A stretch of 13,923 bases of DNA from an uncultured Coriobacteriales bacterium (GTDB lineage Bacteria; Actinomycetota; Coriobacteriia; Coriobacteriales; UMGS124): contig CAKUKJ010000017.1 in NCBI GenBank assembly GCA_934662525.1, positions 1-13,923 on the forward strand, written 5' to 3'. Positions 6,464 through 13,830 of this stretch are shown piece after piece. Position numbers and translations under genes: made by a program. The notes beneath the pieces are model-generated. The model saw only the letters and a program-made list of their open reading frames with translations, was not told where the DNA came from and ran no database searches. Positions within the stretch are counted from its first letter, which is position 1, and every line of letters starts with the position of its first letter.

Positions 6464-7756
6464 CTAAACCCCCAGCGCCCTGATAGGAACGACGTGCACT
6501 CCGTCAGAGCGACGATACGCGGCCTCGCCCGTCCCCAGGAGCACAGCGAGAAACGAGGGGGGTGGGGTGCGCCCCATGCGATTATCTGCCAGCTTGTCCC
6601 TCAGTCTCAGCAGGTTGGCCGCCGCCTCGTCGGCTTTAGTCATGCTCGTCTTTATTTCGAAGGCACCCCAACGGCCGTCTGCTTGCTCAACTATCGCGTC
6701 AACCTCAAGCCCCGCGTCATCTCGATAATAGCGGAGTGGGCTGGTTCCGGGGCGGGGCAGCGCTTGGGCATACACTGCCAAATCTCGCATGCAGAGGTTC
6801 TCGATTCTAAGACCGAATGTCTGCCAATCCCTCAGCAACGCAGCAGGGGACAGACCGAGCGCGGCAACAGGAATCGCAGGGTCGGCGAAGTACCGCTTCG
6901 GTTTCGTGCGAACGCGCAATGAAGAACGAGATGCGGGGACCCAACCAGGAATCTCTTCGATGGCATACGTGCGCAGCAGGATATCGATATGGCTCGACAC
7001 TTGACGTTGCTCCCAGTCCGTCGCCGGGGCACTGTTGCCAAGGGAAAAAACATCATCGGAGAGCGTCTTCAGTTTGGCGGCCTGGCCGAGGTTGCGGGCC
7101 AAGGCGCGCACTACGCGCTCGGCAGTCTCAGGGGAGCCGGCCATACGGGGAACCGTCTGCTGATATAGGGCCGCAAGGTATTCTGCCGTGACAATTTGCG
7201 CGTCGTCCGGGCAAAACTCCACCGTTCCCGGCCAGCCGCCCCTGCAAACGAGGCCGGCAAGTTCCTCGATATCGTTGGGACATACGGCCGGTTCAAACTC
7301 GCCCTCAAACAGGCCGCTCAGGGAGATGGCTCCCGACGACTCGCCCGACTCTTGCAGAGACATCGGTCTCATTCTGATTCTGCCGACGCGCCCAGCACCA
7401 CTGTGAGATGTCTCGTCAAAATGGGGTGTCGACGACCCGGTAAGAATCCAGTTCCCCCTCGTGCCCGCGGCCTCGTCCACTGCATGGCGAACTACATCCC
7501 ACAGCAACGGCACGCGTTGCCACTCATCAACGACATGGGGGCGTTCTCCCTTGAGAGCGAATGCAGGATCGGCAGCAATGACCTCCAGATTCGCACCTCG
7601 GTCAACATACGTCACGCTCTACGCATGAGCCAACGACGTCCATGTCTTACCGCACCATTTGGTTCCGCATGCCTCAACCGCCCCGAAAAGTCGGAGATAG
7701 CGCTCGATTTGTCGATCAACGATGCGCGGTTTGTAACCGTGCGGAGTAATCGTCAT
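6464..7756 (-). pseudogene. DUF4143-type AAA ATPase, interrupted by an in-frame amber codon
   Basis: If read through, this 430-codon gene is of normal length for the AAA ATPase/DUF4143 family, whose role is not well established. The ATG at 7756-7754 follows GGGAGAGG. It leads into RIVDRQIERYL, then a Walker A, GTKWCGKT, close to the N-terminus. VVDEWQRVP (the Walker B-type Asp-Glu) comes next, then LTGSS (sensor) and RVGRIRMRPMSLQE. A later block, YYRDDAGLEVDAIVE, and FEIKTS form the nuclease-like C-terminal domain. Codon 46 is TAG (7621-7619), right after the Walker A helix. Translation restarting at the GTG at 7615 would give a 383-residue protein without an ATP-binding loop. Everything else is in frame, so the loss is recent or is a sequence error. 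A wrecked copy lies at 4784-4956. Confidence 0.75.
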
Positions 7757-7777
7757 TAGCCTCTCCCATCAGCGAAA

Positions 7778-7834
7778 ACCGTATTTACGAGAAAGCGTAC
7801 ACCGTAAAAACGACTTAAGGGAGACCGCAAAAAC
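7778..7834 (-). promoter_or_regulatory. Three 11-bp repeats at a 23-bp period in the ATPase leader
   Basis: On the plus strand ACCGTATTTAC (7778-7788), ACCGTAAAAAC (7801-7811) and ACCGCAAAAAC (7824-7834) start exactly 23 bases apart, separated by 12-base spacers. On the minus strand this is GTTTTTGCGGT, GTTTTTACGGT, GTAAATACGGT, ending about 20 bases before the ATPase start codon. A period of about two helical turns puts the sites on one face of the DNA, as for an operator array. The binding protein is unknown; autoregulation by the ATPase is only one possibility. Confidence 0.6.
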
Positions 7835-7975
7835 AAATCGAATGAATCCCTGACGCAGAAATCTGACGCATGGGCGGGTCAATTCAGCCGCTCGTCCAAT
7901 TGTTTGTCCGCGCCCCTATGGCAAAATTGCGAACATTATGCAACAGGCCCAGAACACCGCAGCCCCGCCTCCTCG

Positions 7976-8665
7976 CTACGGCACGCGTGTGCAGGTTCCC
8001 ATGAGGCGCTTGTTGCAGCACGGGTCGCACGGCAGCGTGGCGCTCCACGCGACGCACCAGTCCCAGAACGCCCGCTCGGCAGGCGTCAGGGTGTGGCCCG
8101 CCCTGCGCGCGATGCCGAAACTCCAGCTCATCGAGTCGACAGGCACGGAGATGACATCCGGGTCGAGGGAGAACACCGGGTTCTGGCGCAGGTGATGCAC
8201 GGTGAAGCTCATACCGCGCCCCGACCTGGCGAAATCGTACAGCCTGCACGGGTCGTGCATCTGCTCGATGGGGCCCAGCTCCACCCCACGCTCGTCGGCC
8301 AGGCGCATCAGCCGGTCATGGCATTTGAAGTCAGGCCCCGGCATGGCCAAACGGCGATATGCCAGGTCCTCAGCCTCGACCAGGGCCTTCGCGGCGAGGG
8401 GGTCGTCGGCCCTCATCCACAGGCACACAGGGCAACAGTACAGCTCGCGAACGTCGACGCCACGCTGATACGGCGAGACGACAAGTTCCAGACCGCACTT
8501 GCCAAGCGCCAGGTCGCGGTCGACCTGCATGTCGCTCGCCTCGCGCACGTTCAACGCCACCCCGGGGTACTTTGCCCTGAAGCCTTCCAGGAAGCCCTCG
8601 CCGAACGCGCCCACGACCCCCAGCGAGCACCCGAGCTCCACGGTGCCCTCGATGCGCTCCCTCAT
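7976..8665 (-). CDS. LysR-type effector-binding domain without DNA-binding domain
   Basis: A 229-residue protein homologous to the C-terminal two-thirds of the neighbouring LysR regulator. Both share LGCSLGxxGA, a WM(R/K)ADDP block, the FKC block, GIELG/GVELG and SWxFGI. It lacks the helix-turn-helix; its start maps to the beginning of the effector domain. The ATG at 8665 has an excellent ribosome site (GAGGGGAGG, six bases upstream) and lies 20 bases after the stop of the full-length gene, so it looks translated in its own right. Its C-terminus is cysteine-rich (PCDPCCNKRLMGTC, spacing C-x2-CC-x7-C), a tail the neighbour lacks. It could bind the same or a related ligand or form mixed oligomers with the regulator. 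Alternatively it is the remainder of a tandem LysR gene after deletion. Confidence 0.75.
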   Translation of the reverse strand: MRERIEGTVELGCSLGVVGAFGEGFLEGFRAKYPGVALNVREASDMQVDRDLALGKCGLELVVSPYQRGVDVRELYCCPVCLWMRADDPLAAKALVEAEDLAYRRLAMPGPDFKCHDRLMRLADERGVELGPIEQMHDPCRLYDFARSGRGMSFTVHHLRQNPVFSLDPDVISVPVDSMSWSFGIARRAGHTLTPAERAFWDWCVAWSATLPCDPCCNKRLMGTCTRVP

Positions 8666-8685
8666 CGCACGCCTCCCCTCGCCCT

Positions 8686-9612
8686 CTAGACCAACGTGTT
8701 GCCCGGCAATTCGCGCGCGGCGGCACAGCACCAGTTCCATAGCAGGTGCTCGGCCTCGCTCAAAACGTGCGTTGAGAGCCGTTCGATGCCAAAGCCCCAG
8801 CTTAACCCTTCAACAGGATAGGCAATGACCTCGTCGTTGCCCCGGAACACGGGAAGATCCACAAGGGTGCCGTTGCAGAACCCCAGCCCGCGCCCCGCCA
8901 GGACGTAGCCGTAGAGCTGGAAGATCTCGCTCATCTCAAACACGCGCCCCAGCTCGATGCCGTTTTTGGCGACATACTCGTTGAGATGGGCAAAGCATTT
9001 GAACCCGGTGCCGGGGATGGCTATGTCGCGGCCGCATAGGTCTTGCGGGTGCAGCACGCCGTCGCCCGCGCCGGCGCGTACGGCCGCCGGGTCGTCGGCC
9101 TTCATCCAAAAATAGAGGGGCGATTCGTAAAGCGGCTTGCCGACACAGCCCTTGGTGAGGGGCGAGATGCACAAGGCAATGTCATACTTACCCGAGAGGA
9201 TGCCTTCCTCGCACAGCACGTCGTTCGACTCCCAGTACGGCACGTGGATGTTGGGGTTCGCGGAGACGAAGCTGTCGATGAGCGAGGGCCCGTACGCCCC
9301 CAAAATGCCCAGCGAGCAGCCAAGCCTCACGGTATAGCTCTCATCCGCACGCAGGCGCTCGAACGCATCGTTCAGCAGGCGCAGGTTGTTGTTGAAGGCG
9401 GTCACGAACTCGTAGAGCTCGCAGGCATAGGGCGTGGGAACAGGCTTTCCCGTTTCGGCGTCAGAGGTGAACAGGGTCACCCCCAGCTCGCGCTCAAGCG
9501 ACCGAATGCCCTTCGTCAGACCTTGATGCGACACCGGCACCATGCGCGCCGCAGCCGAGAAATTCCCATGGATGTAGGCGAGCTCGAAGTAGTAGAGCTG
9601 CTCGCTGTTCAT
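8686..9612 (-). CDS. LysR-family transcriptional regulator
   Basis: A 308-residue LysR-type regulator. The N-terminal winged helix-turn-helix covers about residues 1-60, with NFSAAARM as the first helix and GLTKGIRSLERELG as the recognition region. A linker helix follows, then the periplasmic-binding-protein-like effector domain (about 92-300). The start at 9612 (MNSEQLYYFEL) is the canonical LysR start and has AGGGGG 4 bases upstream; a longer frame to 9672 adds sequence with no family match. It lies just downstream of the FAD reductase gene on the same strand, separated by a terminator, so it is probably transcribed on its own and may control that gene. LysR regulators beside FrdA-like flavoenzymes fit ligand-responsive control of alternative electron acceptors (inference). 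No binding site could be identified by eye. Confidence 0.88.
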   Translation of the reverse strand: MNSEQLYYFELAYIHGNFSAAARMVPVSHQGLTKGIRSLERELGVTLFTSDAETGKPVPTPYACELYEFVTAFNNNLRLLNDAFERLRADESYTVRLGCSLGILGAYGPSLIDSFVSANPNIHVPYWESNDVLCEEGILSGKYDIALCISPLTKGCVGKPLYESPLYFWMKADDPAAVRAGAGDGVLHPQDLCGRDIAIPGTGFKCFAHLNEYVAKNGIELGRVFEMSEIFQLYGYVLAGRGLGFCNGTLVDLPVFRGNDEVIAYPVEGLSWGFGIERLSTHVLSEAEHLLWNWCCAAARELPGNTLV

Positions 9613-9699
9613 ACGACCCCCTGTCGTTGGAACACCCCCGGCAGCCCAGTCTAGCCCAAGAAGGGCATCCATGGCCCCACGACCAAGGCGAGGGGCCGC

Positions 9700-9741
9700 A
9701 AAAGGCCCCCGACGTGCCGCTTTGCCTGCACATCGGGGGCC
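9700..9741 (-). terminator. Rho-independent terminator of the FAD reductase gene
   Basis: Arms 9704-9717 and 9728-9741 form a 14-bp stem with one pair that is a G-U wobble only in the minus-strand RNA. The stem is followed on that strand by TTTT (9703-9700). It lies about 40 bases after the reductase stop codon and before the LysR start. An overlapping alternative hairpin (GGGGCC/GGCCCC, 9692-9709) would compete with it. Confidence 0.75.
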
Positions 9742-9777
9742 TGTCAGGCCTTGCTTAGCTCGAAAGGGCGGGCCTTT

Positions 9778-11511
9778 TTACAGCGTGGAGCGGTCGATTC
9801 CGCCAGCCTTGGGCATCTTGAGGTCGTAGTCGGCAATCTCGTCGTCGGTGAGGCCGGCAGCCTCAAGGCCGGCGATGCGACCGAAGGTGAGGCAGCGGCC
9901 GTGGTTGATGCCGGGGCAGATGGTGGGGTAGTCGCCCGAGCCGTGGAAGTCGCCGGCGTTGGTGCCACACACGAGAAGCCCGGGGATGACCTCGTCGTTG
10001 GCGTCGAGCACGTGGCAGGTCTCGTCGCAGTGCAGGCCACCGGAGGCGGAGAGCAGCGTGGCCTTGAGGCGGCCGGCGTAGAAGGGCGGCTCCTCGATCT
10101 TGATCATGATCTCGGCGCGCTTGCCGTAATCGAGGTCCTCGCCGAGGTCCACGAGGTCGTTGTAGCGCTGCACGGTGGCCACGAAGGTGTCCGCAGGAAC
10201 GTCCATCTTCTCGGCGAGCTCCTCAAGGGTGTCGGCCGTGACGATGTTGCCGTCCTCGATCTTGGCCTGGAGCAGCTGGTTCTCCACGTCCATGTCAAAC
10301 GGCGTGCCGAAGCGGCGGTACTGCTGGCCGTTGGAGATGCCGCCGGCCAGGCCGTTCTCGCACTGCTTGGCAAGCTTCTCAAGGCCGTGGCAGTCGTAGA
10401 TGGTGAACGCGCGCTTGTCGCCCCACAGCGCCTTGCCCGAGGACTTGGACTGGGTGTTCACGTCCTCGTTCATGAAGCGCTCGCCCTTGCCGTTCACATG
10501 CAGGAAGTTGTAGCTCTGCGCGCCCGACTCCAGGTGCATGCAGGAGGCGTGCGAGTCGTTCTTCTGCATGGCCGCGCCAATCCACAGGGCGGCCTTGTGC
10601 ATGTCGCCCGTGTTGACCCACATGGGGATGTATAGGCGCTCGTCGGCGGCCTTGAGGGCCCAGGGGTTGTACGTGTTCATCATGTCGGAGTCGGCGGAGT
10701 AATCGCCGGCGGCCAGGATGACAGTCTGAGCGTTGATCTGCGTGTAGGTGCCGTCCTCGTTCTGCACGACGGCGCCGGTCACAGCGCCCTCGTTGTTGGG
10801 GCGCACGAGGCGCAGGGCCTGCGTGTTGAACATGTACTCGATACCCAGCTCGTCGCCGATGGTCTTGAGCGCGGGCAGGATGACGTCCATGCCCAGGCCG
10901 TGCGAGACGCCGTTGAGGTAGACGAAGTCGGTCGTGTCGTCGTAGAAGAAGTGGGTGACGGGCCACTCGGTGTAGTCCGGGCCCTTGAAGAAGTCGCACC
11001 ACAGCGTGCCGTGCAGGCCCTGGTCTTCAAGCTTCTCCTGCAGCCAGTCCATGCAGGCACCCGACTTGTGCGCGAACTTCCACAGATGGCGCTCGTTGAG
11101 GCGGCCCTGGCTCCAGCGGATCCAGTTGCGCACGATCTGAGCGTAGTCCATCTGGTCTTCGGTGATGTAGCCCTGCTCGAGCGTGTCCTGGACGATCTTG
11201 GAGCCGAAGGCGGTGATATGGGCGCCGCGGCCGGAGGGCTGGTCGGACTTCTCCACCACGGTGACCTTGCTGCCGTTCTCGGCGGCGGTCACGGCGGCCA
11301 CGGAGCCGGCAAAGCCGCAGCCGATGACGAGCGTCTCGGTGTCCACCTCGTTGTCGGGCGTGATGTCGCCGGGGTACTCAAGCCAGGCGGCGCCGGTCTC
11401 GACGGCCTCGGTCTGCGCGCCGTCGATGTCGGCCAGGGCGGTGGCGGCCGTTGCGGCGACGGCGGTGGCGGCGACGGTGCCGGTGATGAAGGAGCGGCGG
11501 TTCATGTCCAT
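9778..11511 (-). CDS. Tat-exported FAD-dependent reductase (fumarate reductase flavoprotein-like)
   Basis: A 577-residue flavoprotein of the succinate dehydrogenase/fumarate reductase A superfamily. Residues 3-8 (MNRRSF) and the Ala-rich stretch after them are a twin-arginine signal, so it works outside the membrane. The FAD Rossmann motif is GCGFAG (64-69), with E87 of VVEKSD expected to bind the ribose. The C-terminal FAD region contains IPGLLVCGTNAG and, at about 526-545, GDYPTICPGINHGRCLTFGR. There is no CXXCH haem motif or FMN-attachment domain, so electrons must come from a separate partner not in the window. The family in gut anaerobes reduces varied unsaturated acids, steroids or drugs; the substrate here cannot be read from sequence. 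The start at 11511 is chosen because AAGGGGA lies 5-6 bases upstream; the ATG at 11544 abuts its purine-rich stretch. It ends in a terminator at 9700-9741. Confidence 0.88.
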   Translation of the reverse strand: MDMNRRSFITGTVAATAVAATAATALADIDGAQTEAVETGAAWLEYPGDITPDNEVDTETLVIGCGFAGSVAAVTAAENGSKVTVVEKSDQPSGRGAHITAFGSKIVQDTLEQGYITEDQMDYAQIVRNWIRWSQGRLNERHLWKFAHKSGACMDWLQEKLEDQGLHGTLWCDFFKGPDYTEWPVTHFFYDDTTDFVYLNGVSHGLGMDVILPALKTIGDELGIEYMFNTQALRLVRPNNEGAVTGAVVQNEDGTYTQINAQTVILAAGDYSADSDMMNTYNPWALKAADERLYIPMWVNTGDMHKAALWIGAAMQKNDSHASCMHLESGAQSYNFLHVNGKGERFMNEDVNTQSKSSGKALWGDKRAFTIYDCHGLEKLAKQCENGLAGGISNGQQYRRFGTPFDMDVENQLLQAKIEDGNIVTADTLEELAEKMDVPADTFVATVQRYNDLVDLGEDLDYGKRAEIMIKIEEPPFYAGRLKATLLSASGGLHCDETCHVLDANDEVIPGLLVCGTNAGDFHGSGDYPTICPGINHGRCLTFGRIAGLEAAGLTDDEIADYDLKMPKAGGIDRSTL

Positions 11512-11683
11512 GTGGTTCCCCTTTGCTCGAAGCGAGTCGTTCATCCCCCTTGGGACGACACGGACTCTACCGCTCGGATGCGGCGCGCCTCAATGGTTTT
11601 GGGGGTAACCGTGCGCTCAGGGGGTTGAACGAGAGGTTGCAGGTAAGACGCCTCCCGGCGGCGGCCCCGGCGGCATCGGGCGC

Positions 11684-11713
11684 AAAAAAGGCCCGAGCGG
11701 CTGCCCGGGCCTT
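11684..11713 (-). terminator. Rho-independent terminator of the MoeA-like gene
   Basis: Arms 11688-11698 and 11703-11713 (AAGGCCCGAGC/GCCCGGGCCTT) form an 11-bp stem with a four-base loop. The single mismatch is a G-U pair in the minus-strand RNA. On the minus strand it runs into TTTTTT (11689-11684). It lies about 50 bases after the MoeA stop, which separates that gene from the reductase gene. Confidence 0.88.
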
Positions 11714-11764
11714 GAGGGAACGATCGACGATTGCCTGCGTTGCGGTGCCCAATGACCTGGGCTC

Positions 11765-13027
11765 CTACCAGGCAAACCCGTCTGCAAGCAGAAGGACGTC
11801 GGCCATGTCGCCGGGATTGAGGTCGTGCTCGGCGGGGGTGCGCAGGATGCCGTCGGCCTGGCCCATGGCAACCATCCCCATCGGCATCATACGAATCTCC
11901 AGAACACCGTCATCACCATACTTGAGCGTACAGCGCCGCCACACCTCGAAGTTGCCGGCAGGGACGGCGCTCGTCATGCGGGCAGAGACGGTGGGCTCGA
12001 TCGGCGCATGGCCAAACCAGTGTGCCACCAGCGAGAACAGCAGCCAATGGATGGCCGTGTCGCATGCCACCGGGGGCCCGGGGATGACGCAGACGACCTT
12101 GCCGTCGGCCGTGATGCCGCTCATGGCAGGCCTGCCCGGGGCGCAGCGCTGCCCATGGGAGATGACCGTCTCGCAATGCTGCGCCAGCACGATGGGGCCG
12201 CAATCCTCGCTGCCCTTGGAGGACCCCGCGTTGATCAGCACGATATCGCAGCACGCGAGAGCCTCGTCCACGGCGGCGGAGATGGCGTCATGCGTGTCGC
12301 GCACGATGCCGTGGACCACGGGCTCGGCGCCGAGCAGACGCGCATAAGCCGCCATAAGCGTGGCGTTTGAGTTCACAACCTGACCGCGGCCCGGCTTCTG
12401 GCCCGCGGGAATGAGCTCGTTGCCTGTGGGGATGATGCCCACGCGCGGACGGGCGTACACGGTCAGGGCCTGTGCGCCGCACGCAGCGGCGGCCGACAGG
12501 CGCTCGGGAGTAAGGCGGCTTCCGACAGGCACGATGACGTCGCCTTCATGAAAGCTGGAACCCGCAGGGTTCACGTACTGGCCGAGCTCGGTGGGCGCCT
12601 GGGCAATCTCAAACCCCTCGTCAAACGAGCAGCCGCCGGGAGTCCCGCCTTGCGTCTTGCCGTTCTCGCCGGCGAGAAGCAGGTCCTCCACCTGAATGAC
12701 CGTGTCAAAATCGTCGGGCACATCGTCTCCGGTGTCCGCCACGGCGTAGTTAATGTCACGCACCCAGCACGACGTGTCGGGAATGCCGTCCTCAAAATCG
12801 GCGAAACGCACCGCAATGCCATCGCGGGCCGAAGTCTGGGCGGGAGGGCAGTCGAAGGCGGCCTCGATGTCGCGGGCAAGCACGCGACCCAAGGCATCGG
12901 TCACAGGCACCTCCTCCACCTCGGGGATGGGATGCCAGCGACGACGCAGCTCATCGACGACTTCCAAACGCGAAGGCATCTCGGGCAGCACCTGTTCTAT
13001 CGTGTTATCAGGCTCAATGACGCTCAT
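11765..13027 (-). CDS. moeA: MoeA-like molybdopterin molybdenumtransferase, divergent
   Basis: A 420-residue protein with the MoeA fold, the enzyme that inserts molybdate into adenylylated molybdopterin in the cytoplasm. Family signatures are visible in altered form: SARDGIAVR (66-74, usually S-M-D-G-Y-A-V-R), VGIIPTGNEL (196-205), NSNATLMAAY (219-228), NAGSSKGSED (266-275, usually G-G-V-S-x-G-x-x-D) and VIPGPPVACD (314-323, usually L-P-G-N-P-V-S). The changes at these active-site loops suggest a paralogue specialised for a particular molybdoenzyme or for tungsten, or a sensor-type MoeA. It is monocistronic: a terminator follows and the next gene upstream is divergent. The ATG at 13027 has GGGAG 10 bases upstream. 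No molybdoenzyme or other cofactor gene is in the window. Confidence 0.82.
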   Translation of the reverse strand: MSVIEPDNTIEQVLPEMPSRLEVVDELRRRWHPIPEVEEVPVTDALGRVLARDIEAAFDCPPAQTSARDGIAVRFADFEDGIPDTSCWVRDINYAVADTGDDVPDDFDTVIQVEDLLLAGENGKTQGGTPGGCSFDEGFEIAQAPTELGQYVNPAGSSFHEGDVIVPVGSRLTPERLSAAAACGAQALTVYARPRVGIIPTGNELIPAGQKPGRGQVVNSNATLMAAYARLLGAEPVVHGIVRDTHDAISAAVDEALACCDIVLINAGSSKGSEDCGPIVLAQHCETVISHGQRCAPGRPAMSGITADGKVVCVIPGPPVACDTAIHWLLFSLVAHWFGHAPIEPTVSARMTSAVPAGNFEVWRRCTLKYGDDGVLEIRMMPMGMVAMGQADGILRTPAEHDLNPGDMADVLLLADGFAW

Positions 13028-13151
13028 CCCGTATCATCTCCCATATACGAAAACACCCGTTATTGAACTCCCAGGCAAGAAAGTTCAAATTGAGGTTACA
13101 CCCAAATGGCTCATCGTCATCACCATGTGCGAGCGACCTGACAAGAAAAAA

Positions 13152-13830
13152 GGGGCTCTTCGCGGTTTCTGGTGGGTAGCACACCGATGCCCCGCCGGTC
13201 CCGAGGGGCACGAACGGTATGATTCCCCCGACTGGCGGACGTCGGGGAGGAGCCGATATGGACCCGCGCGCTGAGATGCTCGCGTCACTTTTCGAGGGGT
13301 CGATGGGCCTTGGGCCCGAGTGGCGCGTCGAGGACGTCTGGTTCGAGCCCGGCGCGGCCGGGGAGGCCGACGGGCTGCACGTGCGCGTGGGCCGCGTGCC
13401 CGGCATGGCCGTCGAGTGCCCCGCCTGCCGCGCGCGGCGCGGCGTCTACGACACGCGGGAGCGCGCCTGGCGCCACCTGGACATATGGCAGTACGAGACG
13501 GTCGTGCACTGCGCGGTGCCCCGCGTGGACTGCCCGGAGGGCGGCGTCCTGACGGCGCGCATGCCCTGGGAGGCGCGCCCCAACTCCCACTTCACGGCCC
13601 TGTTCGAGGCGCAGGTCCTCGTGATGGCGCTGTCGGGGATGACGGCGACGCAGGTCGCCAGGCAGGTGCGCGAGAGCGACTCGAGGGTCTGGGCCATCCT
13701 GTCGAGGGCCGTCGGGGAGGCGCTCGGCTCGGCCGACTACTCCGGCGTGCGGCGCGTGGGGGTCGACGACACCGCCTGCCGGCGCGGGCAGAACTACATA
13801 TCCACGATGGTCGACCTCGACGGCAAGCGC
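13152..13830 (+). mobile_element. ISL3-family insertion sequence, left end and part of transposase
   Basis: The run GGGGCTCTTCGCGGTTTC at 13152-13169 looks like an ISL3 left terminal repeat (the family typically begins GGCTCTT). It lies about 105 bases before the transposase start and is preceded by an A-rich run (AGAAAAAA) that would suit the 8-bp A/T-rich target duplication of the family. The right end is missing because the element is cut at the join near 13820-13835, so neither the second repeat nor the duplication can be checked. Confidence 0.65.
13258..13830 (+). CDS. ISL3-family transposase, 3'-truncated
   Basis: The ATG at 13258 follows GGGGAGGAG. The N-terminus has the ISL3 zinc-binding domain: ECPACRAR, then C-A-V-P-R-V-D-C-P as the second cysteine pair. 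A helical DNA-binding region follows (ALSGMTATQVARQV, DSRVWAILSRAV). Then comes the first catalytic strand VGVDDTACRRGQNYIS, where the first D of the DDE triad is expected in VGVDD. About 190 residues of a roughly 400-residue family are present. After MVDLDGKR the frame continues without a stop into an unrelated protein, so the rest of the catalytic domain is absent. The divergent MoeA gene lies upstream. Confidence 0.8.

Noticed and set aside
7619..7621. TAG in the ATPase as a possible pyrrolysine codon
   Set aside because: It lies in a non-catalytic helix, nothing in the window suggests Pyl machinery, and a plain nonsense change explains it.
7778..7834. Phased repeats as a CRISPR array or replication iterons
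   Set aside because: Repeats of 11 bp with 12-bp spacers are too short for CRISPR, and no Rep gene is nearby; a leader operator fits better.
7904..9654. Long plus-strand ORFs opposite the LysR genes (7904-8689 and 9043-9654)
   Set aside because: They are antisense shadows produced by high-GC third positions. The minus strand holds clear LysR domains with ribosome sites; these ORFs show no domain.
9751..11628. Plus-strand ORFs of 242-294 codons opposite the reductase gene
   Set aside because: Antisense to the flavoprotein, rich in Val/Ala/Gly/His and without motifs; a typical GC-rich mirror frame.
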